From an uncultured Oscillibacter sp. (GTDB lineage: Bacteria; Bacillota; Clostridia; Oscillospirales; Oscillospiraceae), in the NCBI GenBank assembly GCA_946551795.1, contig CAMNRF010000005.1, positions 1-58,675 of the forward strand: a stretch of DNA of 58,675 nt, in the 5' to 3' direction. Both the position numbers and the translations under genes were made by a program. The notes under the pieces are model-generated. The model did no database searches. It was not told the origin of the DNA and saw only the letters and a list, made by a program, of their open reading frames with translations. Below, piece by piece: positions 26,427 through 33,810 of this stretch (the stretch's first letter is position 1; each line of letters begins with the position of its first letter).

Positions 26427-26891
26427 TTATTTCCTCCGGCGCTTACTCGTTGACTCGATCTGGCCTTTCAGCAGATCATTCTCGCGGTCAATCTTGGCCC
26501 CAAGATTATCTGCCATCGCCTCCAGCCGCTCCGACGCCTCCTTGGCGTCCAACGTCCGGCCCTTGGAGGTGGTGTAGCACCCCTCCGGGTTTTTGTTCAT
26601 AATACGATAGCATTTTCCGAGCCGCACATCCAGCGCCATCAGGGAGGCCCTGGCCTCCAGAAGATGCCCTATGCGCAGGTCGATCCGCTGGGGGTCTGAG
26701 GGAAAAATGCTGTTTGCCTTTTCCGCATGATCTTCCACCTCTCCAGCCAGCTTTGCAATCGGCTCTGCCATCAGGCGGGAATACCGGGTAGACAGCCTCG
26801 TTAGAAATTCGATGACATCATCGTAAATCTCGCTGGCTGTGTTCACAAACTCGGCCTTGCTGGTGATGCGCCGATTTTTCAGCACCGACAT
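26427..26891 (-). CDS. avd: DGR accessory variability protein (Avd-like)
   Basis: A small helical protein between the target and TR, the usual place for Avd, which forms a barrel-shaped pentamer and partners the reverse transcriptase and TR RNA. The sequence is basic and almost all helix: KAEFVNTASEIYDDVIEFLTRL, then LMALDVRLGKCYRIMN, matching the four-helix Avd pattern. It ends in a Lys/Arg tail (KRRRK). 154 residues, slightly longer than the Bordetella protein. Own promoter at 26925. Confidence 0.85.
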   Translation of the reverse strand: MSVLKNRRITSKAEFVNTASEIYDDVIEFLTRLSTRYSRLMAEPIAKLAGEVEDHAEKANSIFPSDPQRIDLRIGHLLEARASLMALDVRLGKCYRIMNKNPEGCYTTSKGRTLDAKEASERLEAMADNLGAKIDRENDLLKGQIESTSKRRRK

Positions 26892-26924
26892 ATTTTCACC
26901 CCTTTCGCTATAATCTCTCGCCTG

Positions 26925-26933
26925 AGTATATCA
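26925..26933 (-). promoter_or_regulatory. Extended -10 promoter for avd-TR-RT
   Basis: TGATATACT on the minus strand, 34 bases upstream of the avd start. It suggests that the retroelement's catalytic part is expressed separately from the fibre gene. Confidence 0.55.
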
Positions 26934-26957
26934 TAAACGGGGTTTAAAACATAGGGT

Positions 26958-27057
26958 CGATTTTCAAAAATCGCGTCGGGCGCTTACGCGCCCTCCATGT
27001 TCCGGCCCTGCGGGCCGGTGGGCGTGGCCCTGGTGGGCCACCCGCTTGCGCGGGTGG
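26958..27057 (-). repeat. Array of five tandem hairpins downstream of the variable repeat
   Basis: Five perfect stem-loops sit almost end to end: 26958-26973 (7 bp), 26978-26993 (6 bp), 27002-27018 (7 bp), 27024-27041 (7 bp) and 27038-27057 (8 bp, TTGC loop). The last begins 41 bases past the VR end. A hairpin just 3' of VR is required for homing in the Bordetella phage, so part of this array may be the target-recognition element. It may also terminate the fibre transcript. Confidence 0.8.
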
Positions 27058-27084
27058 GATGGGGGCTGGATACTCTGCGGAGGA

Positions 27085-29139
27085 TTAGACAGCAAAGCCG
27101 GGCAGCAGCCCAGCCGAGTAGTAAGCGTTGTTGTTGTTGTAGTTGCCGTCCGTGTTGACATTGCAGAAGTTATTGTTGTTGTTGTAATAGGGGGACCGCA
27201 GCCACCACCACACGGCTGTACCTATGGCGCTGTGCCTATACGCCACCTTGCTGTTACCTGCTTTAAAATAGTCGTACTGAGCCTGAGAGTTCTTCTCATA
27301 GCTATTTGCATAGCCATCGTTACCTTGTACTTCATAGTTCGACAGCAGGAACAGGTAATCGCTGGTGCTGGTCACATTGCCTGCGGTATGGCCGGTATTG
27401 TTGCCCACGTTGTCCGTGTACTTGGTCACCGCTTTCATGACGGCCCGCAGGTCGGAGGGTAGGGCGGCCATCAGACTGTTGGCCAGCGGGCTGGTGGGCG
27501 CGTTGCTGTTGCCCAGTAGCGTCTTGCGCATATAGCTGTCCTTCCAGCCGCCCACGTTGGTGTTGCTGGTATTCATGTGGAAGTAGCCCTCGCCAGATAC
27601 GTAACTTCCATATTTATCATCGCACAGGCCCACCATCTTGCCGCTGATTTTCCCGATCAACCAGTGGATGCGCTTGGTCCCCTCCTTGGCGCTGTTGTGG
27701 TTGAAACCCAAGATAAAGGGGTTAATGGTCAGGTTGGAGAAGGTGTAATTGCCCACCTTCCCGTTGATGACGATGGGCTTGGTGTCGCCCACGCTCCAGA
27801 AGTTGGCACCCTCCCCGGCATCGCTGGCGGCTTTGATCGCGGCCCAACTGTTGCTGGCGATAGAGGTGTTAAACACGTTCACTGTCACGCTGCAGGTCTT
27901 ATCTGCCGGGGCCGTGTGGTTGGTCCCCGCAGCCACCTTGACCGTGATGGTCACCGTGCCGTAGGCTTTCCCGGTGACAGTAACGGTGGTGCCGGATACG
28001 CTGACGGTGGCCACGCTGGTATTGCTGGAGGTGGCGCTCACCGCGCCGTCCCCGGCCCGTGTCACCGCGATAGTGCTGGATTTTGTGGAGCCGTTCAGGG
28101 TCATGCTGGTCTTGTTCAGAGATAAGCTGCCAGCCGCCTTGGCGATGGTCCAGTTTACCGACTTCGCGGCGGTTTTCCCGTCAGCCCACTGATAATTGGC
28201 GGTGGGGGTAAAGGAGGCCGAGTAGGTCCCGGCATTGGTGGCGCTGGCCGTGCCGCCGATGGTCAGCTGGGCGCTGTTGTAGTTGCTCCAGCTGGGGGTC
28301 TGTGTGCTGCCGGTATAGGTCAGGCTCCCGCTCTGCGCCGGGGTGTTGGCGATGACAGCCCGCCCGATAGTCCAGGAGATAGACCGGGCTGCCGCGCTGC
28401 CATCGCTCCATTGATAGTTCGCTGTGGGGGTAAACATGGCGCTGTGGCTCCCGGCCTCGGTGGCGCTGGTGGTGCCGCCGATGGTCAGCTGGGCCGTGTT
28501 GTAGTTGCTCCAGCTGGGGGTCTGTTCCTGTCCTGTGTATGTCAGGCTCCCGCTCTGGACCGGTGCGGCGGCGATAGCCGCCCGCCCGATGGTCCAGGTC
28601 ACGGACCGGGCATCATTGGTGCCGTCGCCCCAGGTGTAGTTCTCCTTGGGGGTAAAGGTGGCGGTGTAGGTCCCGGCGTTGACGCCGGAGGTGTCCCCGC
28701 CGATCTCCAGGGCATCAGGGTTGAAGCTGTTCCAGGATGGCGTCTGTGCGCTGCCTGTATAGGTCAGGCTGCCGTTTTGCGAGGGGATGGCGTCGATGGT
28801 ATTGGCCAGCTTCGTGATGGCCTCCAGGGCGGCGTCAGCGGCCACCATGGCCTGGTCTGCGGACAACCTGGCACCGGCTGCGTCCTGGGCGGCCTGCTGC
28901 GCGGCCCGGAGGGCGCGTTCCGCTTTGTCATCGGCGTCCTCGGCCACACCCAGCGTCCTGGCGATGGCCGCTGTGTTGTCATCGGCCTGCAGCTTGACGG
29001 CGTGGATGTTCTCGATCAGCCGCTCCACCACCGGGTTGACAATGGTGCTGGCCCGCACCGGGTCGCTGTCCTGGATTTTTCTGATCTCCTCTGCGTTATA
29101 AACCGGGGCCTCCGGGAGGCTGTAATATTCCTCTGCCAT
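27085..29139 (-). CDS. Diversified tail fibre / receptor-binding protein (DGR target)
   Basis: A 684-residue fibre. N-terminal ~60 residues probably attach to the baseplate, followed by an Ala-rich coiled coil (about 70-115). Three near-identical ~70-residue beta repeats follow (SLTYTG..QTPSW, ..IGGT.SAT.AGTYSA.FTPTANYQW, .SWTIG), then an Ig-like BIG2 domain (about 345-425), and a C-terminal C-type-lectin-like domain. Its last 40 codons, WWWLRSPYY and two Asn runs, are the variable repeat. Variation would change the host receptor contacted. Stop is 11 bases after VR. Confidence 0.93.
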   Translation of the reverse strand: MAEEYYSLPEAPVYNAEEIRKIQDSDPVRASTIVNPVVERLIENIHAVKLQADDNTAAIARTLGVAEDADDKAERALRAAQQAAQDAAGARLSADQAMVAADAALEAITKLANTIDAIPSQNGSLTYTGSAQTPSWNSFNPDALEIGGDTSGVNAGTYTATFTPKENYTWGDGTNDARSVTWTIGRAAIAAAPVQSGSLTYTGQEQTPSWSNYNTAQLTIGGTTSATEAGSHSAMFTPTANYQWSDGSAAARSISWTIGRAVIANTPAQSGSLTYTGSTQTPSWSNYNSAQLTIGGTASATNAGTYSASFTPTANYQWADGKTAAKSVNWTIAKAAGSLSLNKTSMTLNGSTKSSTIAVTRAGDGAVSATSSNTSVATVSVSGTTVTVTGKAYGTVTITVKVAAGTNHTAPADKTCSVTVNVFNTSIASNSWAAIKAASDAGEGANFWSVGDTKPIVINGKVGNYTFSNLTINPFILGFNHNSAKEGTKRIHWLIGKISGKMVGLCDDKYGSYVSGEGYFHMNTSNTNVGGWKDSYMRKTLLGNSNAPTSPLANSLMAALPSDLRAVMKAVTKYTDNVGNNTGHTAGNVTSTSDYLFLLSNYEVQGNDGYANSYEKNSQAQYDYFKAGNSKVAYRHSAIGTAVWWWLRSPYYNNNNNFCNVNTDGNYNNNNAYYSAGLLPGFAV
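27098..27217 (-). repeat. DGR variable repeat (VR), identical to TR
   Basis: 120 bases in the 3' end of the fibre gene (residues about 641-681), identical to TR including all adenines. The fibre is therefore in the unmutated state. Confidence 0.95.
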
Positions 29140-29156
29140 TCTCAGTTCCCTCCTGG

Positions 29157-29543
29157 TTAAAATTCATCGTCGAACTCGAAGGTGAAGCTGACGCCCGCAT
29201 CCTTCTGCTTGGAGTACATGGTCTTGATGGCGGCCACGTCCCCCTCGCTGTCCACCAGGGCGGCCTCGTTGATGATCTCACCCGCCAGGTCATCCTTGGG
29301 GATGGTCACCGCATAGCGGGCGGTGGTTTCCTCCGGGTAGGTCACGCTGTCCACCGGGTATCGGGCGATCTCCGTGTTCAGGGCCGTCTGCGCCTCTGAA
29401 GGCGCGATAGGCTCACCACTGAGGTTCACGCCTCCGCTGCCAAAGGCGATGTGGGTGATGATGGGCAGCGGCTTCGTGGCGTCACTGGACGCCTGGCAAA
29501 ACTTGATGCGCCGGGTCCTGGTGATCACGCTGTTTTCATTCAT
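29157..29543 (-). CDS. Tail-collar-like fibre protein
   Basis: A 128-residue protein with the phage tail-collar/DUF3751-like pattern: ITRTRRIKFCQASSDA, ITHIAFGSGGV, then EAALVDSEGDVAAIKTMYSKQKD and a FTFEFDDEF end. These proteins link the baseplate to fibres. It lies one base after the DUF2313-like gene and before the diversified fibre, consistent with an adaptor role. Confidence 0.75.
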   Translation of the reverse strand: MNENSVITRTRRIKFCQASSDATKPLPIITHIAFGSGGVNLSGEPIAPSEAQTALNTEIARYPVDSVTYPEETTARYAVTIPKDDLAGEIINEAALVDSEGDVAAIKTMYSKQKDAGVSFTFEFDDEF

Positions 29544-30311
29544 CTATAACTCCTCCTGCGTGTGCTGCGCGTTGAATTTCCGGGAGCCGTCAAAGGCAGC
29601 GGTGCCATCGAAGGCGCACCAATCGTCTATGGTCACAGTGCCGGTGATCGCCTCCCGGTTTAAAAATGATGTTCTGAATGCGGCCCGCCAGAAGCTGATC
29701 CCGTCAGGAGCCTGGTTGAACTGGCTGGAGCCGTCGAAATGAATGCTGCCATCAAAGCGGATGACTGGCGTTCCCCTGGAGTTGGAGCAGGAGAATCGCA
29801 TGGCCAGCCGGTGAAAAACCAGGCGGCTCTCATGCACCAGCGGGGTGGGCCGAAAGGCCGCGATGATGTCAAAGAGCAGGTGGGCGGGTTTGATCTCCTC
29901 AATCTGCCGGATCAGTTCCTGCACATCGGCGGTGGCGTCAGTGGGCAGCAGCTTGATCAGCACGGAAAAGGCATAGTCCTCAAAATGCTCTATCACATCG
30001 CCCTCCCGCCCGGTGATGATCTCCACCATATCCCGGATGGCCCGCACGGTGGTGGTTCCCCGTGTGTTCAGCTTGGCCAGCACCCTGGCCCGACGCACCT
30101 CCAGGCTCTCCGTGGTATTGACAGGCAGGGCGAACAGCCGCTCATGGCGGGGGAGCAGGTGGGTGCTGGTGCTGATGGTCAGCTGATTCTCCAGCGCCAT
30201 GATGGTGCGCTGGGTTTGGTCCAATTCAGCCTGCTCCGCTGCCAGCAGGTCGGCCATCTGCTCCATGGTGCGCACCCGTTTGGGGAGCATGAACCTGTCA
30301 TTGATCGCCAC
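29544..30311 (-). CDS. Baseplate/tail protein YmfQ-like (DUF2313, XkdU)
   Basis: A 255-residue baseplate component like PBSX XkdU or Mu gp48. GTG start at 30311 with GGGGGAGG about 7 bases upstream. The N-terminal part has the LPRHERLFALPVNTTESLEVRRARVLAKL motif of the family. The C-terminal ~70 residues carry repeated FDGS(I/S)..F motifs (FDGSIHFDGSSQF, FDGTAAFDGSRKF), a likely beta extension reaching toward the fibres. It overlaps the gpJ-like stop by 14 bases. Confidence 0.8.
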   Translation of the reverse strand: MAINDRFMLPKRVRTMEQMADLLAAEQAELDQTQRTIMALENQLTISTSTHLLPRHERLFALPVNTTESLEVRRARVLAKLNTRGTTTVRAIRDMVEIITGREGDVIEHFEDYAFSVLIKLLPTDATADVQELIRQIEEIKPAHLLFDIIAAFRPTPLVHESRLVFHRLAMRFSCSNSRGTPVIRFDGSIHFDGSSQFNQAPDGISFWRAAFRTSFLNREAITGTVTIDDWCAFDGTAAFDGSRKFNAQHTQEEL

Positions 30312-31404
30312 TGACGGCCACCTCCCCCAGGGAGAAATATTCCTCATAATCGGAGGCCAGCGAAGTCAGGCCGCCGTTCAGCGTGTAGCTGATAATATCG
30401 GCCACCCCCTCCACACCGAAGATCAGGTCACCGATGCGGTAATAGCTGATGCTGCTCTGCCGTCCCTCATCCTTCTGGGTGGGCGGGGTGCTGAAGTCCT
30501 CCCGGTTCACGCTGTCCACATACCGCTGCAGCGCCGTCTGGATATTCTGCCGGATGTCGGCCAGACTGTAACCGCTGGCCACCACCACCGTTACCTCTAC
30601 GGCGACGGCCTTGGGGGCGGCGGCGGCCACCGTTACCGCCGCTCCGATCTGGCGCTCCTCCTCAATGTGGGCTTTGACGTTGCCCAGGATCACATCATCC
30701 GGGGCGGCGTATTGGTCGGACAGAACAATCACCCGCACCTTGCCGGGGCCGCAGACCTCCGCACCCAGGCACTTGGCCCCGCCCACGCCTGACACCTGCT
30801 TGGCCCAATAGATAAAATGGTTTCGGTTGCCGCTGGTGATGGGCTGGCGTATCTTCTCCAGAATGCGGCTCCTGAAGGAGTCATCGCTCTCGGCCTGAGT
30901 ACCGCCGCCGAAGGGGGCGGTGTTGGTAACAGACTTCACCCCGTCGATGGCCACGCGCAGGACGGTGATGGTTTCGGCGGCCACGTTGCCCGCCGTCCCC
31001 TCCGTCTGGCACCGCGCCCCCACCTCGCAGTAGCCCTCGGCGCTGATCCGGGCCGCCGCCGTGGTTTCAAACACCAGGCTGCCGTACAGCGCTTCGGTGC
31101 CAGTGGGGATTGCTGTTCCCGGCTCCCCGGTGAACAGGAGGTTGCCCACCGCCGCTTCTGCGGGGTTCCTGGTCTCGTTGTAGTCCAGGGCCTTGCGGTC
31201 CAGATACTCGCCCTCGGCGGTGTCCAGCAGCACCCGGTCAGGGATGGGCTTCACCTCCATCAGGTCCAGGCGGGCCAGTTCCTCTGACACCGCCTGGGCG
31301 TTATCCATGCAAAAACCGCCCTCCAGCCTATTGGCGGGGTTCTGCAGGCTGTTGCGGATACGCTGCAGCACCGCGCTGGCGCTGAAGTCCATGGTTTCCT
31401 CCAT
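30298..31404 (-). CDS. Baseplate J-like protein (XkdT)
   Basis: Outer baseplate wedge of contractile tails, 368 residues. Visible motifs: the GYCEVGARCQTEGTAGNVAAETIT region and TNTAPFGGGTQAESDDSFRSRILEKIR, the signature of the gpJ/XkdT family. ATG at 31404 overlaps the XkdS stop (TAATG). Three upstream codon-frame ATGs are less likely. Confidence 0.9.
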   Translation of the reverse strand: MEETMDFSASAVLQRIRNSLQNPANRLEGGFCMDNAQAVSEELARLDLMEVKPIPDRVLLDTAEGEYLDRKALDYNETRNPAEAAVGNLLFTGEPGTAIPTGTEALYGSLVFETTAAARISAEGYCEVGARCQTEGTAGNVAAETITVLRVAIDGVKSVTNTAPFGGGTQAESDDSFRSRILEKIRQPITSGNRNHFIYWAKQVSGVGGAKCLGAEVCGPGKVRVIVLSDQYAAPDDVILGNVKAHIEEERQIGAAVTVAAAAPKAVAVEVTVVVASGYSLADIRQNIQTALQRYVDSVNREDFSTPPTQKDEGRQSSISYYRIGDLIFGVEGVADIISYTLNGGLTSLASDYEEYFSLGEVAVSGDQ

Positions 31405-31847
31405 TATGCCACTTTCACCCCCTTGGCCTCCCATGTGATTTGGTCTTTCCCGTACACCGTGGTGCAGTCGAACTCCACCCGCACCCCGCTGCCGGATTGC
31501 TCAAATTGAAAATTGCTCAGTTCCTCAATGTACGGGTTTACCATCAGCGCCTCGATGATAAACCGCTTCAACTCCGGCAGGATCACGCTGCTATTGACGG
31601 CCCCGATCAGCGTGTCGATCTCGCTGCCATAGTCCGAATCGTAAGCCGTATATCGGAACCGCTCCGTGTCCAGAGCCTTGAATATCCAGATGCGCAGGGC
31701 CTCGTTGCCCTCTACCAGGTAGGTCTGGCCGTCCCGGAGCAGCAGCCGGTTGTTTTCGTAGTCGTAAGCATACTCCCGGAACATAGGCAGGGCGTTGTCC
31801 TGGCTGCCCGCCAGCGCCTCCGGGTCGATGAATGGGAAGATGCTCAT
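31404..31847 (-). CDS. Baseplate wedge protein XkdS-like (DUF2634, gp25-like)
   Basis: A 147-residue gp25/lysozyme-like wedge component. The YRYTAYDSDYGSEIDTLIG segment and the RFIIEALMVNPYI region fit the PBSX XkdS family. The ATG at 31847 overlaps the previous stop (ATGA). Confidence 0.85.
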   Translation of the reverse strand: MSIFPFIDPEALAGSQDNALPMFREYAYDYENNRLLLRDGQTYLVEGNEALRIWIFKALDTERFRYTAYDSDYGSEIDTLIGAVNSSVILPELKRFIIEALMVNPYIEELSNFQFEQSGSGVRVEFDCTTVYGKDQITWEAKGVKVA

Positions 31848-32182
31848 ACCTTCACCACCTTCTCCAGAATGTAGAAGCCAGCCCCCACCTGAAGCACCAC
31901 CACCATGTCGCCCGCCTTCAGCACATACTTCGTATGGAACTCGGTCAGGAACGAATACGGGTGGGGAGCCAGCCCGGCCAGTTCCGGGGGGATACGGCTG
32001 CCCCCGCCCTCGGCCCACACCAGCAGGGCCGGGTTGATATACAGCCCCTTGCTGATGACCTGGTCGTGGGCCAGAATAGTCAGCGGGACCACGGATTTGA
32101 CCTCCGCAAACATCAGCCCGCTGCTGCTCTTGCTTGCAGAGCGCAGCGCCTCCACCATATCTGCAGCCCACCGTTCACCCAT
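31844..32182 (-). CDS. Baseplate protein XkdR-like (DUF2577)
   Basis: A 112-residue OB-like hub or spike-related protein. MFAEVKSVVPLTILAHDQVI and the LKAGDMVVVLQVGAGFYILEKVV end match the DUF2577 pattern. AAGGAGG precedes the start. Located in the PBSX order xkdQ-xkdR-xkdS-xkdT. Confidence 0.82.
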   Translation of the reverse strand: MGERWAADMVEALRSASKSSSGLMFAEVKSVVPLTILAHDQVISKGLYINPALLVWAEGGGSRIPPELAGLAPHPYSFLTEFHTKYVLKAGDMVVVLQVGAGFYILEKVVKV

Positions 32183-32194
32183 GGTATCGCCTCC

Positions 32195-33154
32195 TTAACT
32201 GCCAGCTTCCTTCTCATCCATCATGTTGGAAAAGGCCAGGGTCAGCTGCATCATTTCTTTGCCGTCCTCAAAAGTGTGGGTGTCGCTCTCAATGTAGAAC
32301 TTCCCGTAAAGCCCCGTGGTGGCCTCCTGGACGGCGATGGCATAGCCGGAGACAGCGCGGGTGTCGCTGGTGGCGGTCACGGTTGCGGATTGGTCCATGA
32401 CGTGAAGCAGCGCCTTGGCCTCGGAGGCGGCGTCCTTGCCCTCCTCCTGCTTGTAGACGCGCTGCACCACGCCATACTTCGACTGCGCCCCGGCATCCTC
32501 CACCACGCTGGTTTGGTTGCCGTTCTTGTCGGTGACGATCACCCGGTCCACCAGCTTCTGCAGGCTGGTCTTGTAGGTGGCCTCCGTCAGGTTATAGCCC
32601 CCATCCAACACCGCCCCGCACAGCGCCCCCTTTTCGATCACACACACCTGGTTGACGTTCTGCATCAGGGGGATGTATTTCTTCCCGTTCTGGCGGCTGG
32701 CGGTGGTGTAGGCCGCCATGATGGCCTCATAGGCTTTCTTGCCCAGCCAGGGCAGATATATCTTGATGCCGGTGGGGGCTGCGGAGCCGAAAGGGACGCC
32801 CAGGTGGGAGCATATCCAGGCGGTGATGGCCTCTGGGGTATCGTCAAAAATCTTGCTGATATCGCTGTTGTTGATGTAGAACATCAAATCAAAGGCGGTA
32901 AAGGTGGTGAGATTCCCGGAGGCTGACTTTTCAATATCAAAGACGGGACCGCCGAAAAGTGTCTTGTCCCCGTCCCTGAACAGTACGCTGTCCCCCTCGT
33001 TGATGGTCACCTTGGGGAGAAAGCGGTCTGTGTTTCGAGTCGCTATGGAAAAGGTCAGCTTTCGGGCCACCTGCTTGCTGTCGCCGCTCCAGGTGACCTT
33101 TTCCACCAGCTGGGAGAGGTCCTTGCCCCCCGCCGTCAGCTGCTTCTGGATCAT
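32195..33154 (-). CDS. Baseplate hub protein XkdQ-like
   Basis: A 319-residue hub protein resembling the gpD/gp27 class: early beta domain (KVTWSGDSKQVARKLTFSIATRN) then DGDKTLFGGPVFDIEKS and a long C-terminal region ending EKEAGS. Its start overlaps the LysM gene stop. It would form the ring at the tail-tube end, contacting the spike. Confidence 0.82.
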   Translation of the reverse strand: MIQKQLTAGGKDLSQLVEKVTWSGDSKQVARKLTFSIATRNTDRFLPKVTINEGDSVLFRDGDKTLFGGPVFDIEKSASGNLTTFTAFDLMFYINNSDISKIFDDTPEAITAWICSHLGVPFGSAAPTGIKIYLPWLGKKAYEAIMAAYTTASRQNGKKYIPLMQNVNQVCVIEKGALCGAVLDGGYNLTEATYKTSLQKLVDRVIVTDKNGNQTSVVEDAGAQSKYGVVQRVYKQEEGKDAASEAKALLHVMDQSATVTATSDTRAVSGYAIAVQEATTGLYGKFYIESDTHTFEDGKEMMQLTLAFSNMMDEKEAGS

Positions 33155-33798
33155 GGGATCACCAGCTTCTGGCCTGGCTTGATCAGGTTGGGGTTGCTCC
33201 CGATCACCGCCTTGTTGGCCTCATAGATTTTTTTGTACTGCGCCCCGTCGCCGTAGTATTTCTTGGCCAGGTTCCACAGGCAGTCCCCGGACACCACCGT
33301 GGCGGTCTTGGGGGCCTCCTGGGTATTGGGGCGGGTGTTCAGCCCGCTGGTCTGGCTTTTGGCCTGGCTCTCCACCTTGACGGCGGGGACGTTCAAAAAG
33401 CGGTATTCCGACAGTTCCAGGGTGTAATACACATCCTTGTCCCCCTCGTGGCTGCCGTAGGTCAGGCTGTCGATGCTCATGGCCAGGTTGAAGTCGCAGT
33501 CGCTGATGATCACCCGGATGGGCTGCGGCTTGGATTTCCATTTCTTCAGCAGCCGGATGTACTCCATCGGCTCCCGGTCAGCGTACCGGGCCAGCGGGGA
33601 GGTGGTCGAGGGGAAAAAGCTGGACAGGGAGCCGGAAACCAGCCCCCTGTGTCCAATCAGGTTTACCTCGCCAATGTTCAGCAGAGTGATCCGCTGGTTA
33701 TTGTGCGCTTCGGTAAATTCAAACTCTGCGGGGTTGATGGGGAGATTGAACATCTCCGCATGGTTGTTAAAACTCAGTTCAATGGTTCGCTGTTTCAC
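33151..33798 (-). CDS. LysM tail protein XkdP-like
   Basis: A 215-residue protein with a PBSX XkdP-like N-terminal domain (FNLPINPAEFEF..., INLGEVNLIGHRG region) and a C-terminal LysM module (VVSGDCLWNLAKKYYGDGAQYKKIYEANK). LysM in contractile phages helps the baseplate grip the peptidoglycan or joins hub subunits. It lies just downstream of the tape measure gene. Confidence 0.87.
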   Translation of the reverse strand: MKQRTIELSFNNHAEMFNLPINPAEFEFTEAHNNQRITLLNIGEVNLIGHRGLVSGSLSSFFPSTTSPLARYADREPMEYIRLLKKWKSKPQPIRVIISDCDFNLAMSIDSLTYGSHEGDKDVYYTLELSEYRFLNVPAVKVESQAKSQTSGLNTRPNTQEAPKTATVVSGDCLWNLAKKYYGDGAQYKKIYEANKAVIGSNPNLIKPGQKLVIP

Positions 33799-33810
33799 GC
33801 TGCTGCCTCC

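Noticed and set aside
26958-27057. CRISPR array
   Set aside because: The hairpins differ in sequence and have no spacers of regular length, and there are no cas genes.
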